NCBI GenBank assembly: GCA_944990035.1
Contig: CALYLX010000100.1
Coordinates: 186,001-250,000 of the forward strand
Reading direction: 5' to 3'
Length of the DNA: 64,000 nt
From: Clitopilus passeckerianus
Lineage: Eukaryota; Basidiomycota; Agaricomycetes; Agaricales; Entolomataceae
The notes below the pieces were generated by a model. That model did no database searches and had not been told where the DNA came from. It saw only the letters and a program-made list of their open reading frames with translations. This document shows positions 1 through 10,648 of the stretch, piece by piece (the first letter of the stretch is position 1; each line of letters starts with the position of its first letter). The translations under genes were made by a program, and so were the position numbers.

Positions 1-675
1 TGACTGGTGTCACCTTTATGGGCTTCTTCCTGTTCCTCGTTGGTGGTCTCCAAGCACGCTTCGGCCACTGGGGTGAGCTTGAAGGCAATCGTAAGTTCTT
101 ATTTATCGTGAAAATCAAACCTTTTTCTGACTTCGTAAAAAGGTATCTGGGTTGTCAGTGATAACGATGCCGCCACCAAGGCCATTATTGTCTGCTCATA
201 CCTCGCTGTCTGCTCCTTCGCTATCTCCTTGGGTCCCGTCTCTTGGACCTACCCCGCCGAGATTTACTCCCTCAGGATTCGTGGCAAGGCCGTCTCCCTC
301 GCCACCGCCACCAACTGGGCCTTCAACTGCGCTCTTGCCTTCGCTGTTCCCCCCGGCCTCGCCACCATTGCATGGAAGACCTACTTCATCTTCGGTACCT
401 TCAACTTCGCCTGCGTTATCCACGTCTTCTTCATGTACCCCGAGACTGTTGGACGATCCCTTGAGGAGATCGAAGATATCTTTAGCGCCGGCCACGTATT
501 CTCTGCCTGGAAGTTGGGCAAAGATGTTGGCAGGAAGAACCTCGACCAAGTCGTCAGGGAGAACAAGGCTCTTCCGGTAATTTCTCTCCTACCATCATTG
601 TCTACATTTAGCTGACTGTGTGTTGTGTAGATCGACCATCACCGCGACTCGGCCTCGGAGGATGAGAAGGCCTAA
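1..675 (+). CDS. MFS sugar (hexose-type) transporter, C-terminal part
   Basis: Proton-coupled sugar uptake at the plasma membrane is the expected role. The window starts inside the gene. Exons are read as 3-90 (with the codon split at base 90), 143-576 and 631-675, with introns 91-142 and 577-630. Visible family signatures are the WTYPAEIYSLRIRGKA loop between late membrane segments and the PETVGRSLEEIEDIF signature that follows the last transmembrane helix in sugar porters. Hydrophobic helices lie between them. The tail is short and acidic and ends DSASEDEKA. The N-terminal half lies outside the window, so substrate preference cannot be judged. Confidence 0.93.
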
Positions 676-1454
676 TTTCTCGTTTCTACGATTGTAATTT
701 CTTTATGATTAGCTCCCGTGTTTTTATTACGAGGGGTGATGATTCTTTCTCATATGTATATTCTTACCAACCCATAATCAAAAGAATGGACGGATCAAAA
801 GAGTTAAATCGTGTTTCGGTGTGAATGTAACTTGTAAGACGGGGAGAACCCCCGGACGAGGTAGATTGGGGTATTTTAGGCATCCGAACTACAGCAAGAT
901 GAGAGCAGCCTCTGGTTCTTGGCAATCACTGATTTCTCGGCGATTGGTGTTTCGCTCAGTAGGTGGCTGTGCTCAGCTGAGCACTTGCCTCACACCACGT
1001 CGACAGGAATTCTGCGCACTGCAAATCTTTGAAGGTTTAATGCCTGCTCGCTCTCCCAGCATCTGAGGCGGAAAATCTTATGACTGAGCTGCTCAGGCAG
1101 AGCTCACCGTACTCTCCACTGTCCAATGACCTCGTGAGTGCTCTTTGCCTGCATTTTTCTGGTGATCGGACAGCTTATTGGGACCATCAGATCATTTCGA
1201 ACCCCAACCTCAGGCAGAACTTGAGCTTGATACAGCTCAAGCCGTGTGTTCTGCCAATGCCTGCTCTGATTTGATGATCAGAGTTGCCATGCATCTTCGA
1301 CTGAGCAAGCACACGTCAGAGCTATGTAGAGGCTTATAATCCCACTTACTTCCGCTCTGGGCCGCTCTTTGGGGACGGTCGGTCAACCTACCACCTCTCT
1401 CTGCCTACGACCAACATCCAGGACCTAGTAGGCCGAACTGTAGCGACCAAGTCA
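676..1454. other. Intergenic, no gene recognised
   Basis: This holds the 3' flank of the transporter and the upstream region of the next plus-strand gene. The open frames here are short, have no recognisable motif and do not splice into a longer product that I could find. A TATAA-like stretch lies near 1334, about 120 nt before the next start codon. Confidence 0.5.
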
Positions 1455-3765
1455 ATGAATGTCACAGTGGACGACCTTAGCCCTGTGATTGATTATCAAC
1501 CAGCCGATGCTTGGTTCCAATACAACACGACCACTGATCCTACGGCATCGAAGTAAGCCGTTGTATTTTTGTCGCGACTCTATTTCGTGTCTTATATGTT
1601 CCTGAAGCTACTTCGAGTCCACCTTTACGCGCACTACACGATCAGGGGCTAACGCCACCATCTCGTTCAACGGCACCTCGATCTCGATTCTGGGAGACGA
1701 GGTGAGGAACAATGGGACGTATACCTTCATTATGGACGGGCAAAATCAAGTAGCCTCAGAGGATCCTATACCTGGCCGCCTTTTTTCGGCTTCTGGGTTA
1801 TCGGCGGGTTCTCATACCGTAGTAGTGGTGAATGGAAAAGGAGCATCTTCTCTCACAGTTGACAAGGTATGGGCAATTGATGCACAAAAAAATCAACGAC
1901 TGACGGGTTTACAGGTTACTTGGTCCACTGAAAGCCTGGAAGTTATCTCTGTGGATGACAACGATGCCGGGTTCTCTTACGAGCCTGCAGATGCGTGGGC
2001 TGGCAAGTCTGCAGATTCTCGGCGGTTCAATAGTGGTGCAGCGCAGTGAGTACTCTGGCCTGGCCAGCTTTCTAGATTATACCTGATATTCATCATGACA
2101 GTCGAACCTCCACTGTAGGGGCAGAAATGCGGTATACCTTTGATGTAGGTCGCCCTCGTCATAGAGCTAGGCGTTTACTGACTTTCTCAGGGTGAGTGCA
2201 TTTGCACTCCGTCCGGCCTTCTTGGCTCACAGATCTTCACGCAGGAGAGAGCATAGCTATCCACGGAGGTGTTGGACCAAATCATGGTGTTTACCAGTTC
2301 TCGGTGGACAACCAGCTTGTCAGGACCTGTCACGCCCGGAAAGCCGTCTTGGGCGAAGCAATGCTATTTTATGCCGACGACCTGGCACCTGGAAATCATA
2401 CACTTGCTGTTTCAAACCTAGAGCAGGGCCTACTCGAGTTTGACTTCGCTTTGGTGGGAAGGTAAGAGCTCCTGTCCTAGCCTAACGAAGAGTGCTTGAC
2501 ATTTCTTCAGGACCGCCGCATCCACATCCCCAATCACTCCTCCGTCCAAATCTACAAGGTATGTCTATGTTTTCTGTCGTTGTGGGCTCGACTTGGGTTT
2601 CTGACCTTTGAAAAGCTTGTCCCCAGGTGTAACAATCGGTATCATCTTTGGTGCGGTCGCTATCGTCGCGCTGTCCATTATGGTTTTCGTGAGTAAGACT
2701 TCAAAGCTTGCTAAGGATTGCCCTACTGACCTATATTTAGACCTACCGTCGCCTCAACAAAATGCTCATCAAGCAGCTGGAAAATGGTTATACGAAACCT
2801 TCCCAATTCGACACTTTGACCTCAACATGGAACGCAACGATGTCGGACAGTCTGGGTGCTACCAGCTATCAGGGACCTACTCTCAATAAGGAAGCACTCT
2901 ATCCGGGTCCCCCTAGGTCCGTGGTGGAACAACAAACCAGTCTGGCCGCACGTGCTTCTAGAGCATCCATCGCCTCCACTATTTCAGCTGCGTCAACTCT
3001 CGTCGCCGAAGATGGATCCCGCCCCAGGCGACACTCATACAGAGCCTCAGCCTATGTAAGTCCTCCTTTCCTAGATGAAATCCCCTCTAACTCAAGATCT
3101 ATTAGTCACTAGGGAGCATCAACTCTCCTGTCTCATTCGAGGGCGGTTACCCGTCAACTCCATCGCCACGTTCTCCCACTGGGATCCCTTCCCTGTTCAG
3201 TGGCTCAGGAAGCACCAACAACTGGTCACGCCCGTCGAGCAGGGTCAACATTGCTGTCGTCAGCCCAACAGCAACTACCAGTCAGCAGTCGCCCTCTGCT
3301 GCCACACAGTGGTCACCGAGGTTCCGAGCAGTGGAGGAAGAAGGAACTCTCCCTGAATCTACGTATGATTTCGAGGCGGACGAGGACATCTGGACCTATT
3401 CGCCCACATCGAGAAACCGGCCAAGTCGACCTCTGGAATCACTACTCAATATGACCCCTGTGTCCAAACCATCCCCTGCTCAGACCAGAGGACGTCGTAC
3501 TCCTGAAACTCCGAGGACCTCTTTACCTACATCGCCTCCCACCTTGACAAGGGCACGAATGCCATCCACGAGGCTGGTCGTCAGAAATCCTCTTCAGTCC
3601 AAGGCGAGCGCAGCATCGCTTCCACAGCCCATCGGTCATGGGAGGAGTGAACCCTTCCTGGATTTGGACCGAGCAGACTCTCCGCTTGTGCCTCAGCGTT
3701 TGACGAGACAGGGCAGTGAACCCACTCTTCCTCTGTTTAGGACTCGGCGTGCACCTTCAGGATAG
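1455..3765 (+). CDS. Single-pass membrane protein with beta-sandwich-like ectodomain and Ser/Pro-rich tail
   Basis: Function unknown. The layout matches a family common in Agaricomycetes: no obvious signal peptide, a start like MNVTVDDLSP, two beta-rich segments resembling carbohydrate-binding modules (each with a SIxxxG...Y pattern), a Ser/Thr/Pro linker, one transmembrane helix (VTIGIIFGAVAIVALSIMVF), then a long Ser/Pro/Arg-rich cytosolic tail. Exons: 1455-1552, 1608-1866, 1915-2045, 2102-2144, 2191, 2233-2461, 2511-2558, 2616-2688, 2741-3055 and 3106-3765, giving about 618 residues. Every phase closes only if base 2191 is used as a one-nucleotide exon; that junction is uncertain. A sensor role is inference from topology only. 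Confidence 0.72.
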
Positions 3766-3922
3766 TTTCTTTAAACACTACCTCCTCCCTCATGGACATT
3801 GTAGCACGTGCAATATATAAATAGGATAGAAGAAGAGTCTAATGGGATTAATTTGAAGCGTTTATCCGGCGTAGCGAGGTTCTGAGTCATTACAAGCCTA
3901 CAAACTCGATAGTCGACTACCA

Positions 3923-5166
3923 ATGGCTACATTCGCCAAAAGTACCTTCAATGCTGCGGTCTATTCTTCCTTTAGACCAACATATCCGAAGAAACTTTTC
4001 AATGATATATTTGAATTTCACCGCAGCAAAGCGGACAATGCATCGTGGGATGTTGCAGTAGACCTTGGGTGTGGGACAGGTGCGCATCACCGTTCAGCTA
4101 CAATTCACCTTGAACCTCAACCACAACCATCATGTTCGCAACCTCTGCTCTCTTCAACACTATGAAGGTCAAGCCACTTCGCAGCTCGCAGGAACCTTTT
4201 ACAAGGTCGTCGCCATAGACCCGTCAGGCCCAATGGTCGAAAAAGCTCGAAAATCTTTGGCGATGGATGCCAAGAACATTGAGCAGTATAGTTTCTATCA
4301 AGGCAGTTCGGAGCAGTTGGATATGCTCAAGGACGAGAGCGTTGACCTGGTCATCTCAGGTACAGTATGTTCGTTATATGCCCTCTGCAGTCATTGACAT
4401 AAGCCCCAACGTAGCTCAGGCAGGACATTGGTTTGACTGGAGCAAAGTTTGGCCTGAATTGAACAGGGTTCTTCGGAAAGGAGGAAGCGCTGCTATCTGG
4501 GTGCGCATCTCTACCCCTTCTAGTACCTCTCTTTATTGAATTATAGTTGGTCTTTTAGACGTATGGCGAATTCAGGCTGCCTCGATACCCGACAACCACT
4601 TCCCTTATTACCGCCTACGCCCAAGGAAAGGATCCCAAGGCTTCTGTTGGCCCACATTTTGAACGTCCAGGACGAACTGTTCTCGAAGACATGCTCGTTG
4701 ACGTTCCAGCACCCAGCCCCTATGCCAGTGGACTGGGCCAATTCGAGAGGCGTTATTATGCAGGTTCGCACCAACCTGGTTGGTTTCGTCATCTATTCTA
4801 ACATGTTTCACAGGACCACATTTCCCAACACATCTTCCTCAACCGTCGCCCAGCCAGGTCCTCCCTGTCATTCTCTCCAAAACCATGAGATGGCGAGACC
4901 TTCTTGGATATTTCCGCACTTGGAGTGCACTGCAGAATTATCACGAAAAATACCCCGAAGACCTCAAAGTTACCGACAAGCGGTTCTCCGAAGATTTGTC
5001 TACCCCTACGCAGGAGGGTGATGTCGATGTTTCTGGCGGAGACATTGCCGTGAGGTTCTGGAAAGACCTTAGGGAAGAAGCCAGGAAACATGGTGGAAAG
5101 TATGATGTGGACGAGCAGGTCGATTTGGAGTGGCCGATAGCGCTGTTGTTGGCTAAGAAAGTCTAG
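3923..5166 (+). CDS. Class I SAM-dependent methyltransferase (trans-aconitate methyltransferase-like)
   Basis: Predicted to transfer a methyl group from S-adenosylmethionine to a small molecule in the cytosol. Exons: 3923-4079, 4168-4359, 4415-4500, 4559-4763 and 4814-5166, giving 330 residues. The first exon ends in motif I, DVAVDLGCGTG (residues 43-53). Motif II follows as VVAIDPSGPMVEKA, then VDLVISG and the VLRKGG loop typical of Methyltransf_11 folds. The N-terminal FxxxVYSSFRPTYP resembles yeast Tmt1 and Crg1-type enzymes. The substrate cannot be read from sequence, so trans-aconitate is only the nearest named relative. The intron 4080-4167 uses an AAG acceptor and is slightly long (88 nt). 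Confidence 0.85.
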
Positions 5167-5458
5167 TTTTGATATTGACTGTCTAATCATTACGTTATTT
5201 TGCTTCACGCCTGAGCTCTGAATATTTTCTATCTGCCTTCACGCGTGACTGGCAAGAAGCTACTCTTACATGCTCCTCCAGGAGAGGAATAAGATTTGCG
5301 GCACCACCTGCTATATCTTTGGCTAGGCACGGGCGCAAGCGCACGCCACATGCATTTCAAGCAGCGGAATTAAGAGGAACGTGCCTGTGAAGCACCTGCC
5401 GTCGCCCACAACGCTCACAGCCACGATCCACCTTGTCCTCTTCCGTCTCCATGTTGGA

Positions 5459-7531
5459 ATGCCTATGTTCGAGAATGCTAGAAATTTCTCCATCTACAAT
5501 GCTACCTTCATTGAAGAAGGTTCACGAAGTAGAACCCGTAAGTTATGGCCGCCGTCAATTGACGAGACACTAAAATAACTTTCTGGTATTAGATGGAACA
5601 AGAGATGCTATGCAGTTTCTCTCCGACCATGTCGTCTCGGCTGCCATACACGACTCTGACGAGCGCCATGACCCACCTCGATGCCATCCCGAGACTCGAA
5701 CTGCTGTTCTTGAAAGGATAGAACAGTGGGCAGAAGGAAACGGCCAGCCGATCCTGTGGCTTAGCGGGCCAGCTGGGGCAGGGAAATCCGCAATAGCTCA
5801 AACACTCGCCGAAAGGTGGAGCAAGAAAGGCATCCTGGGTGCCAGCTTCTTCTTCCTAAGGACTGCAGCTGGCAGGAACAGCAAGGAAGCGCTTCTACCT
5901 ACTATTGCGTACCAGCTCGCCATGTCGTCTCCTCTCATCCGCTCTAGTATTGAGGCAGCCATTGCCTCCGACTCTAGGCTCTTCAAAAGGTTGCTTCAAA
6001 CCCAATTCTCCGCACTCGTGGCCGACCCAGTAGAGGCTGCAGACGCTCAAAAGGAAGCTCCTTTCATCAGGGTTGTAGTCATTGACGGCCTAGACGAATG
6101 CTCGCTCCCACACGGATCCCAAACTGGGGAAGAACAGCAGCAGCAAATCCTCGACGCGATCGCTTGGGTGGCCCAAAAGAATCTCCCGATTCGCTTCTTG
6201 ATTGCCAGTCGGCCCGAATGGCAGATTAGGGAGGCGTTTGCTAGCACCCCTCTGAAGGCGACCGCCACCGAGGTTGCCCTTAGAGGAGAGAGCGACGCAC
6301 GGGCTGACATTGACCTGTTCCTCCGATGCAAGTTCATGGAGATTAAAGCGAAGAAACCTTTCGTCTACACCGAATGGCCGCCTGAGAGCATGATATTGCA
6401 ACTCGTCGAGAAGTCCTCGGGCCATTTCATATATCCCTCCACAGTTATTCGATTCCTTCAGTTAGCTCGTGTCAATCCAGAGGAGGCTCTACAGGGGATC
6501 ATTGATCTTTTACCACCGAAGGATCCAGTTTCACAACCCTTAGCACAAGTAGACGCCTTATACACCTACATTCTCCAAAAGGCCATTAGTGGTTCTCATT
6601 CGGGTACATTCGACATCCTACAGCTTCTACTCTACATAAACCTCTATTCCAAATACTCCTACGCCGGTTCTGTTGACGGATCGCCGGACCAACTAGCAGA
6701 CATCTTGTCCACAACCCACGCTCAAATATTCACAGACCTCGTGGATCTCCATTCCATTCTGGACGTTCCTAAAGAACCTTTCCGCAACCCTATACGATTC
6801 ATACATGCATCATTCAGCGATTTTCTAGTTGATCCAGTTCGGTCAGGACCGTTCTGGGCAGGTGGGCCTGCTCGACTACAAACGCAGTTTAAGCTGTTTG
6901 CCTTTGCCAATGGCAATCACCTCCCTCCGAAGTTGCTGAGAGCTTCGCAACTGATTATGCAAGGACTGGACAATCAACTCGGCCACAGCGGGCTGCTCCC
7001 ATGGGGCCATGGCATATCAAGGGGTGTTAGTCGTGGCCTGAGACTGCTAGTAGAATCTCTCCTTGTATGTGACTCCTTTTTGCTGAGCCATTAGACGACA
7101 CCTAATCCACTTCATTACAGATGTGTACTCTGCAAGAAATTCGGACATCGCCCTGGCGCTCCTTGTGGCTCATGGCTCGGAGAAATGTTGAATTCCTCGT
7201 TCACTACGTTATCATCCTATCCAGCGTGTGCAAGAATGCTGGAACGAATGTGAAAACGCTTGAAAACTGGTCGTTCATTCTCATCGGCCTATTTTTTGAA
7301 TATTTTAGGATTCTGTGTGTCATTCACAGTGCTATTGCCGTCCTTCGGGACGTGGCGATATTTTTATCCCCAATGCTACAGCCCTTTCCTTCTTTCCTTG
7401 TGATTATTGAGGAATTGATTCGATTTCTTTCCATGTGCTCTGCGATAATATGGTACACATATCTTCCTACTACGTTGTTACTAGATTACATGGTGTTTTT
7501 GAGCCTCTCAATAGACACTCGGCCCATTTAG
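5459..7531 (+). CDS. NACHT-domain NLR-like protein without C-terminal repeats
   Basis: A STAND-class NTPase of the fungal NLR type. Exons: 5459-5537, 5593-7064 and 7121-7531, giving 653 residues. The short first exon encodes MPMFENARNFSIYNATFIEE, a leader typical of agaricomycete NACHT proteins, spliced in phase to the NTPase. Walker A is GPAGAGKS (residues 85-92) and Walker B is VVVIDGLDEC (187-196). These are followed by a FLIASRPEW sensor-like segment and a winged-helix-like region. No WD40, ankyrin or TPR repeats follow. The last exon instead encodes a strongly hydrophobic tail. Fungal NLRs are linked to non-self recognition and heterokaryon incompatibility; that role here is inferred. 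Confidence 0.85.
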
Positions 7532-7713
7532 GTCTTTAATCTTCCGTGTTATTGAATTGTTGCCCAACAAGTCCATTTTATTGTAGATATGCAGGAAATC
7601 AAAACTGAAAGCAATCAACCACAGTTTGAAAGCTGTAGCGCTCACTGGTCGCATGTGACCGCCATCCCGTTCTCTCGCCGACTCTCACCACTGGTGTATA
7701 TCGGAGCGTTAGC

Positions 7714-8989
7714 ATGGAAGTAACACACCGTATCCCAGCAGAGGTTCAAGATCAAATGCTTGACCAGCTCATCGATGACCCATCTGCTCTCTTACGATGC
7801 TCTCTGGTCTGCCAGAGATGGCTGGATCACTCTCAACGAGTTTACTGGTCCATTCATCCACTTCATTTCGGACCTCAGCGTTCGACGCGTGCAAACGACC
7901 TCATCCTTGACATACTTGCCAGCGAGGCCTGCAAGTTTCTTCCCTATGTCCAAAGTATCGAACTTCAAGGGTACTACTATAGTACGCTAGCCATAGCCGA
8001 TCAACTACACAGCTTCGTCTCTCTGGTTGCATCTTCAGTGACACCATCTACACTCTCCCTGTTGGATATCAGCGTTGAGGACCTCCTTCCTGAAACCATA
8101 CATACTTTGATGACATTCAAGGATTTGCAATCGCTTACTTGCGGAAGCGTAAAATTCATGAGTGTTGACCTCTTCTGTAGGTTCTTCTCGAACTTTCATA
8201 AATTGCACACATGCAACTTCGGAACCTTCACCCCGGGCAAAATCATTCACAGCCATAAACAACCTCTGGTTCAACCCGCCTTCAAATCTCTCGAATCCTT
8301 GTCCATCACGATTTATAGAAGCTCCCGCTTCATAATCCCGGCCATCGTGCAGAGCCAATGCAAGCTACGAAAGCTATCGCTTCGCTGGATGATCGCATAT
8401 CCCGGTCACGACCTAGTCTCTGACCTCCTGTCCCTAGCCGGCGAACATTTAACAGAACTAAGCTTGAGGATTGCACACTTTGTCCAAGCTTCTCCGGTAG
8501 ATGAAGCTGGTACGTGATATCAATATTTCTATCCAGGTAGTTGTAATACCTTCTGTAGTACCACTAGGCCTTCCTCTCATCTTGTCGTCCAATACAAACC
8601 TACAGATGCTAGAGATCAGCCGAATCAGGATCATGCCAGATCGGCCCTACCCAACTTCATGGGTTAGAACACTCCTTGGATCCATCACCTCGCCATCCCT
8701 GCAGCGGCTACGCCTCAACTTCTCCTCCCACAATTCCGACGCGACAGAGTATTATCTGGAGAATTTCGATTGGGACGTAATCGGGAAGGCCATTCCGAAG
8801 GACACGGGTTTTTTCTCCCAGGGGATTATACAGCTGGTTGCTGACCGGCCCGGATGTCTGTTGCTAGACGAGCAGAAGTCGAAGTTGAACGAAGACTTCA
8901 GGTCGCGTTTGCCCGACTTCGATAGAGCAGGTAGGTTGGAAGTTAGTATCGTTGACAATCATTTCAAACAACTTGCCGATAGCTACTAG
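7714..8989 (+). CDS. F-box protein, subfamily C copy 1
   Basis: Likely substrate adaptor of an SCF ubiquitin ligase, binding Skp1 through the F-box. Exons: 7714-8509 and 8559-8989 (intron in phase 1), giving 408 residues. The F-box starts at once: RIPAEVQDQMLDQLIDDPSA, then LLRCSLVCQRWL. The rest is leucine-rich with irregular repeat-like spacing, suggesting an LRR-type solenoid. It is closely similar over its whole length, including the intron position, to the gene at 10649-11940, so the two are recent duplicates separated by an alpha/beta hydrolase gene. The target is unknown. Confidence 0.85.
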
Positions 8990-9070
8990 GAGCATTGATA
9001 TAATACTATTTTTGAACACCCGTTGAGAGCCTACGCCTCACCAGTCTAACGAGCCATTTGAAGTGAAGGG

Positions 9071-9141
9071 TCACGGTGCACCGTGACTTGGCAGAACGCG
9101 TCGGGGATCCCCGAATACCCGACGCGACGTCGTCACGTGAC
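9071..9141. promoter_or_regulatory. Cluster of four palindromes, candidate regulatory element
   Basis: Perfect 16-bp palindrome TCACGGTGCACCGTGA at 9071-9086. A 9-bp inverted repeat, CGCGTCGGG at 97-105 and CCCGACGCG at 118-126 of this block (9097-9105/9118-9126), has a 12-nt loop. CGACGTCG lies at 9125-9132 and GTCACGTGAC at 9132-9141; the last contains a CACGTG E-box core. They lie about 390-460 nt upstream of the alpha/beta hydrolase start. Binding by a bHLH or bZIP factor is inference. Confidence 0.45.
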
Positions 9142-9423
9142 AGAGTAGTGGCACTGACAGCTGAGTAAGCCACACTTTCTTTAGCAAAGGCGTTTTACAA
9201 CAACGGCGTTTCCTGGCTATCACTGATGAGGCAGGCTCGGGCTTTGTAATTTCCCCGCACATTCTGACTCCTGAGCACTCTTCCTTTTGTTGCTGGCTCT
9301 GGGTCTCAAATGATTGCCACCTGCGCACCTGCGGCTCGGGGTGCATTAACGATTGCTGGTCTGCTGATAAATCCAATTTAGAAGTACTACAGCCACTGGG
9401 AGCGCTCTAAGAAAACCTGAGAC

Positions 9424-9430
9424 TATATAA
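9424..9430 (+). promoter_or_regulatory. TATA box of the alpha/beta hydrolase gene
   Basis: TATATAA lies about 99 nt upstream of the ATG at 9529, a plausible distance for a TATA box plus short 5' leader. Confidence 0.5.
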
Positions 9431-9528
9431 GATGCAGTCGTTGGAGGACAAGATTTCCGCATCACAATCACCTCGCAATCTTCTGAGCTGCCTAGTCTCC
9501 CTTGAAGAAAACGCTGACGTCTTAAGAA

Positions 9529-10496
9529 ATGGCCCCCACAACTAGGAATAACTACATTACCGTCGAAGGTGTCAAGATTTTCTATCGTGAAGCTGGTGCC
9601 TCTGAGGCGCCCGTCGTGCTCCTTCTCCACGGATTTCCATCATCATCGTTCCAATATCGGAACCTTATCCCCAGACTTGCAGAAAAATATCGAGTTATCG
9701 TGAGTATTCAGAGAGATATTTTATCCCCAGGGAACATACTGATAAAAATCTCCATAGGCACCTGACCTCCCAGGATTCGGATTCACTGAGCCTCCCAAAG
9801 ACTATACCTACACCTTCGACTCCATCGGCAAAACCATTACCTCGTTCACAAACGCCCTAAACCTTGCCAAATTCGCCATTTATATCTTCGACTACGGCGC
9901 GCCCACCGGTTTCCGCCTGGCTCTGGCCCGTCCCGATGCAGTCACTGCCATCATCTCGCAAAATGGGAACGCATTTGAAGAGGGGCTAGGCGATTTCTGG
10001 AATATCATCCGACCTTACTGGGCGGAGGCCTCGCGGAAGAATAGGGATGCGATCAAGTTCTTGGTTACATTCGATGTGACCAAGTCGCAGTATGTTGGCG
10101 GGGAAGCAAACCCTAACGCTATTGCTCCAGAGGCGTATTACCTGGATCAAGCCCTCCTTGATCGACCGGGGAACAGTGAGATTCAGCTTGACTTATTCTT
10201 AGATTGTAAGCCTCTTCGCCATCTGCACATCTACGCTTCTGACAAATGATATTTTAGACCAGAACAATGTCGCCGCCTACCCATCATGGCACAAGTATCT
10301 CCAAGAACACCAACCCCCTGTCCTTGCGATCTGGGGCAAGAACGATCCCATTTTTATTCCCCCCGGTGCTGAGGCTTTCAAAAAGGTTGTGAAAGACGCA
10401 GAAGTTCATCTCGTTGACGGAGGTCACTTCGTATTGGAGAATCATGTTGACGAGGTTAGCGAAAAGATTCTAAATTTCCTGGGCAGGAAGCTGTAA
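9529..10496 (+). CDS. Alpha/beta hydrolase with Asp nucleophile (epoxide hydrolase/dehalogenase-like)
   Basis: Exons: 9529-9699, 9758-10205 and 10258-10496, giving 285 residues, the full length for the fold. The oxyanion-loop motif HGFP is at residues 34-37. The nucleophile elbow reads FDYGAPTGFR, with Asp102 where serine sits in lipases. The acid is probably Asp236 (WGKNDPIF) and the base His263 (GGHFVLENH). An Asp nucleophile is known for epoxide hydrolases and haloalkane dehalogenases, and uncharacterised fungal and bacterial relatives share DYGAP. Cytosolic: no signal peptide. Its substrate cannot be told. It sits between two F-box duplicates, so it may have been caught up in their duplication. 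Confidence 0.88.
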
Positions 10497-10648
10497 AATT
10501 GCGAAACTTGAAACCTGAGAGGTTGTATGATAATCTATTATTTACACGACCTGTAGTTAGTTCATGTATCACACTACCAATCGCATGTGGCAATCATTAA
10601 ACTCTCTCTCTCTAACACTCATCATTGATCTATATCTGAGCGCTGAAC

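Larger units (their letters stand above)
8990..9528. other. Intergenic region with palindrome cluster and TATA box
   Basis: This is the 3' flank of the F-box gene and the promoter region of the downstream hydrolase. It carries a compact group of palindromes (9071-9141) and a TATA-like box (9424-9430), listed separately. No coding exon was recognised. Confidence 0.6.

Noticed and set aside
1080..1274. Plus-strand 64-codon frame between the transporter and the membrane protein
   Set aside because: No motif and no phase-correct splice into the downstream gene, whose own start at 1455 fits the family.
8035..8358. Minus-strand open frame inside F-box C1
   Set aside because: Antisense shadow of an intact coding exon that has a full-length paralog.
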